Assembly: GCA_927797885.1 (NCBI GenBank)
Contig: OV696605.1
Coordinates: 1,897,157 to 1,961,156, forward strand
Length of the DNA: 64,000 bases
Reading direction: 5' to 3'
Source: Gloeomargaritales cyanobacterium VI4D9
GTDB lineage: Bacteria > Cyanobacteriota > Cyanobacteriia > Gloeomargaritales > Gloeomargaritaceae
The notes below the pieces were generated by a model. The model saw only the letters and a program-made list of their open reading frames with translations. It made no database searches and was not told the DNA's origin. Both the position numbers and the translations under genes were made by a program. This document shows, piece after piece, positions 63,201 through 64,000 of the stretch; within the stretch, counting starts at the first letter, position 1, and the number at the start of each line of letters is the position of its first letter.

Positions 63201-63985
63201 GTTTGCGCTTCGGTAATATCAGTAAATATCGCAATAAAACCAACGGTCATGCCATCGGGATTGTTAAGGGCTACCGCTTTTTCCTGTAGGTAAACGACAG
63301 AACCATCTTGGCGTTTAAGCCGGTATTCTTCTTTATAGTAGGAAGATTTATGAACCGTTGCTTGCCAGGATTGCATGACCCGTTCCCGATCCTCTGGATG
63401 AAGTAATGTTATCCACCCCCTTCCTAATAGCTCATCAGGCGGCATTTGAAACAATTGTTCCGCTAGATATTCATTGACGTAAATAAAATCCCCCACCGGG
63501 TTTCTCAACGCTACACCGATGGGCAAAACATCGAGTAAAAAATGATACGGTTCATCCGTAAGCGTTGCTAAGGGAAATTCAGATTTTGATTTGTGGTTCC
63601 AGCCGGTGGCGGAGATTACCAAACCCAAATGGGCAGTGAATAATTCCCCTTGAGATGTGACGGGTTCCGCCAGTGGTACCAGCCAATGAGCCACCAACCA
63701 ACCCCATTTTTGTTGACTAAATATAACAGGATAAAACCAAGTTTCCCCGCTCGTATCTGAACGTTTTTCTACCTGCCACGTATCCGGTAATTGCCCAGGG
63801 TGAAACGTTTCCCCACTGCTCAGTACCACCTGTTCATTCCGGTAGAGTGCCAGATGCTGTACCCCCCACCCCTGGCGCAGTTGTTCTAGTCCATCTTGCA
63901 GTACATCTGCTACCACATCCCCCGCCTGTATCCGGCGAGTCATTTCCGTCAACAGGGCATAAAATTCCGTACGATCCACAAGCAC
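60236..63985 (-). CDS. Multi-PAS hybrid sensor histidine kinase with cyanobacteriochrome-like GAF domain
   Basis: A kinase of about 1249 residues starting near GTG 63985, 15 bases from the window end. The frame is still open there, so it could be longer. Order: an N-terminal GAF-like domain (1-135), five PAS/PAC units (about 145-260, 270-390, 395-520, 530-650, 655-780), a coiled coil, a GAF domain (about 805-965), the phosphoacceptor helix with FLSTVSHELRSPMHNIKMG, and an ATPase domain with LLHNACKYTP, GVDIPPAEQERVFDNF and GGTGLGLALVKKL. The second GAF has GFSPCHIDLLEKFQARA, the Cys-His bilin-site pattern, followed by LWGLLAAYQNSGPR. It probably senses light or redox. No transmembrane segment or receiver domain is present. 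Confidence 0.88.
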   Translation of the reverse strand: MLVDRTEFYALLTEMTRRIQAGDVVADVLQDGLEQLRQGWGVQHLALYRNEQVVLSSGETFHPGQLPDTWQVEKRSDTSGETWFYPVIFSQQKWGWLVAHWLVPLAEPVTSQGELFTAHLGLVISATGWNHKSKSEFPLATLTDEPYHFLLDVLPIGVALRNPVGDFIYVNEYLAEQLFQMPPDELLGRGWITLLHPEDRERVMQSWQATVHKSSYYKEEYRLKRQDGSVVYLQEKAVALNNPDGMTVGFIAIFTDITEAQTLQFMLAKNEEKYRQIVEYQTDFLAYSLPDQTITFANRCLYEALGYSSESAELVGMKWEQVVLNPEDLQILEQHIRQLTPKNPIFSYINPVRGKQGQVLEVEWLNLGIFDDTGHLLSIQSIGRDITLLRQTERELRETQNQLSTLLGNIPGMVYRYHPATPEHPDSFSYLSSGAEDIFELTVEEIKVNPREIWMRCVHPEDLDLLLSSIQTAVANRTNWFCEWRVITPSGKLKWIQGRSQMRQQTEGEPYWDGILLDITEKKNAELQLAQQAEFLHRILIATQAIIYVYDLVEQRNVFVNPEIELVLGYSVAEIQAMVNQLAPQLIHPEDLPRMQALDRELIQSNDDGRREIAYRMRTKSGEWRWFLSQERVWRRNDQGIPCQILGVAVDITQLKETEFALAAKQKLLDNVLGNLPVAVWRYQLWADGREALLYVSAGCEKVYGVTAEEAIQNIPKLWDLVVPEDLPLLKRLTQESAQNLSLIEVEFRIRTPQGQIKWLQMCGQPERQVDGSTIWDSVFLDITPRKSAQLELQTLNQELEQRIHDRTVILQKQAQKEGLLRLIIETIHQAVSIEQMLQVVLDSTRQNLGCDRVVVYKFNPDWTGYFLAESVAKGWVSVVTDPLTTLSDHCLEETQGGRFQQHYILVSNDIYQSGFSPCHIDLLEKFQARALVIMPVFLVNKLWGLLAAYQNSGPRIWQTDEIDFLQHIGLHLAIALRQSELYQAAQAQVVELQKLNKLKDEFLSTVSHELRSPMHNIKMGLKMLELKLQKSGILADTELGISRYLDILKSSTERETNLINDLLDLARLNAEEYTLELTQVDVREVLDNILPPIEERTQTQNQGFTVQLPAEFCPLYTHQHSLERILQELLHNACKYTPAGETITLSIGRESERFCCFRVINTGVDIPPAEQERVFDNFYRIPTHDPWQYGGTGLGLALVKKLVERLGGTIRLTSENKRTEFAVSLPVSCMTEGEVVTSRQLSDDSLAS

Positions 63986-64000
63986 TTCACCTATTCCAGA

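Noticed and set aside
1-64000. Search for a CRISPR array or cas genes to accompany the CARF protein
   Set aside because: No regularly spaced identical direct repeats and no Cas-like protein were seen on either strand.
1-64000. tRNA and rRNA genes
   Set aside because: T-loop-like GGTTCGA strings occur only inside protein genes, and no cloverleaf or rRNA segment was recognised by eye.

Overview
The window is cyanobacterial chromosome. It carries the Form IB rubisco operon rbcL-rbcX-rbcS, geranylgeranyl reductase chlP, the HemJ-type protoporphyrinogen oxidase, a PSII-type S4-domain protein, several pentapeptide-repeat proteins, a phytochrome-like multi-PAS kinase and a CHASE2/serine-threonine kinase. 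The housekeeping DNA is GC-rich with many CCCC/GGGG runs. No flagellar, heterocyst or phycobilisome genes are present to place it more finely. A unicellular Gloeomargarita- or Synechococcus-like genome fits, but this is only a guess.

Layout. 0-12 kb: an AT-rich island coding for a complete pseudaminic-acid (nonulosonate) pathway. PseH, an aldo/keto reductase, a fused cytidylyltransferase/class III aminotransferase, PseG, two formyltransferase-like proteins around a PIG-L deacetylase, and PseI lie on the plus strand. PseC and PseB converge on them from the minus strand. A broken pseC tail and a broken methyltransferase sit at its left edge and a decayed IS5-family element (12.1-13.3 kb) at its right edge. 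13.3-15.6 kb: rubisco operon with a clear terminator. 16-18 kb: an AT-rich membrane protein that joins a periplasmic sensor-like region to a PD-(D/E)XK nuclease domain resembling that of Card1/Can2 CRISPR effectors. 18-32 kb: housekeeping genes (comF, a histidine kinase, rlmN, ribF, a VWA protein, a two-gene permease pair, rodA, a second GyrA/ParC-like subunit, rplU-rpmA, an M20 amidohydrolase, accA and an SDR reductase). 32.4-33.7 kb: a dead IS630 element followed by tandem copies of a dispersed repeat. 33.7-39.1 kb: a tight minus-strand block in which three pentapeptide-repeat genes alternate with purS-purQ, an S4-domain gene and a metallophosphoesterase. 40-46.4 kb: a CPA2 antiporter divergent from ftsW, then a substrate-binding protein and a CHASE2 kinase. 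46.4-47 kb: a MITE and another dispersed repeat. 47-53 kb: chlP, a CobD-like decarboxylase, HU, a Ski2-like helicase and hemJ. 53-57 kb: a second AT-rich accessory stretch with an orphan CARF-domain protein, an intact IS5-family element, a truncated IS1 and a TylF-type methyltransferase. 57-64 kb: trmFO, mtnA, 2-Cys peroxiredoxin and the multi-PAS kinase.

Themes. AT-rich accessory genes (nonulosonate cluster, sensor-nuclease, CARF effector, methyltransferase, a SUKH-like protein) sit as patches in a GC-rich backbone, and several patches are bordered by IS elements or by copies of a small repeat with a GGGGC-ACC-GCCCC hairpin core. The two best candidates for under-described biology are the membrane sensor-nuclease and the orphan CARF protein. 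Both carry domains known from type III CRISPR signalling, yet I see no cas genes and no CRISPR array in the window.
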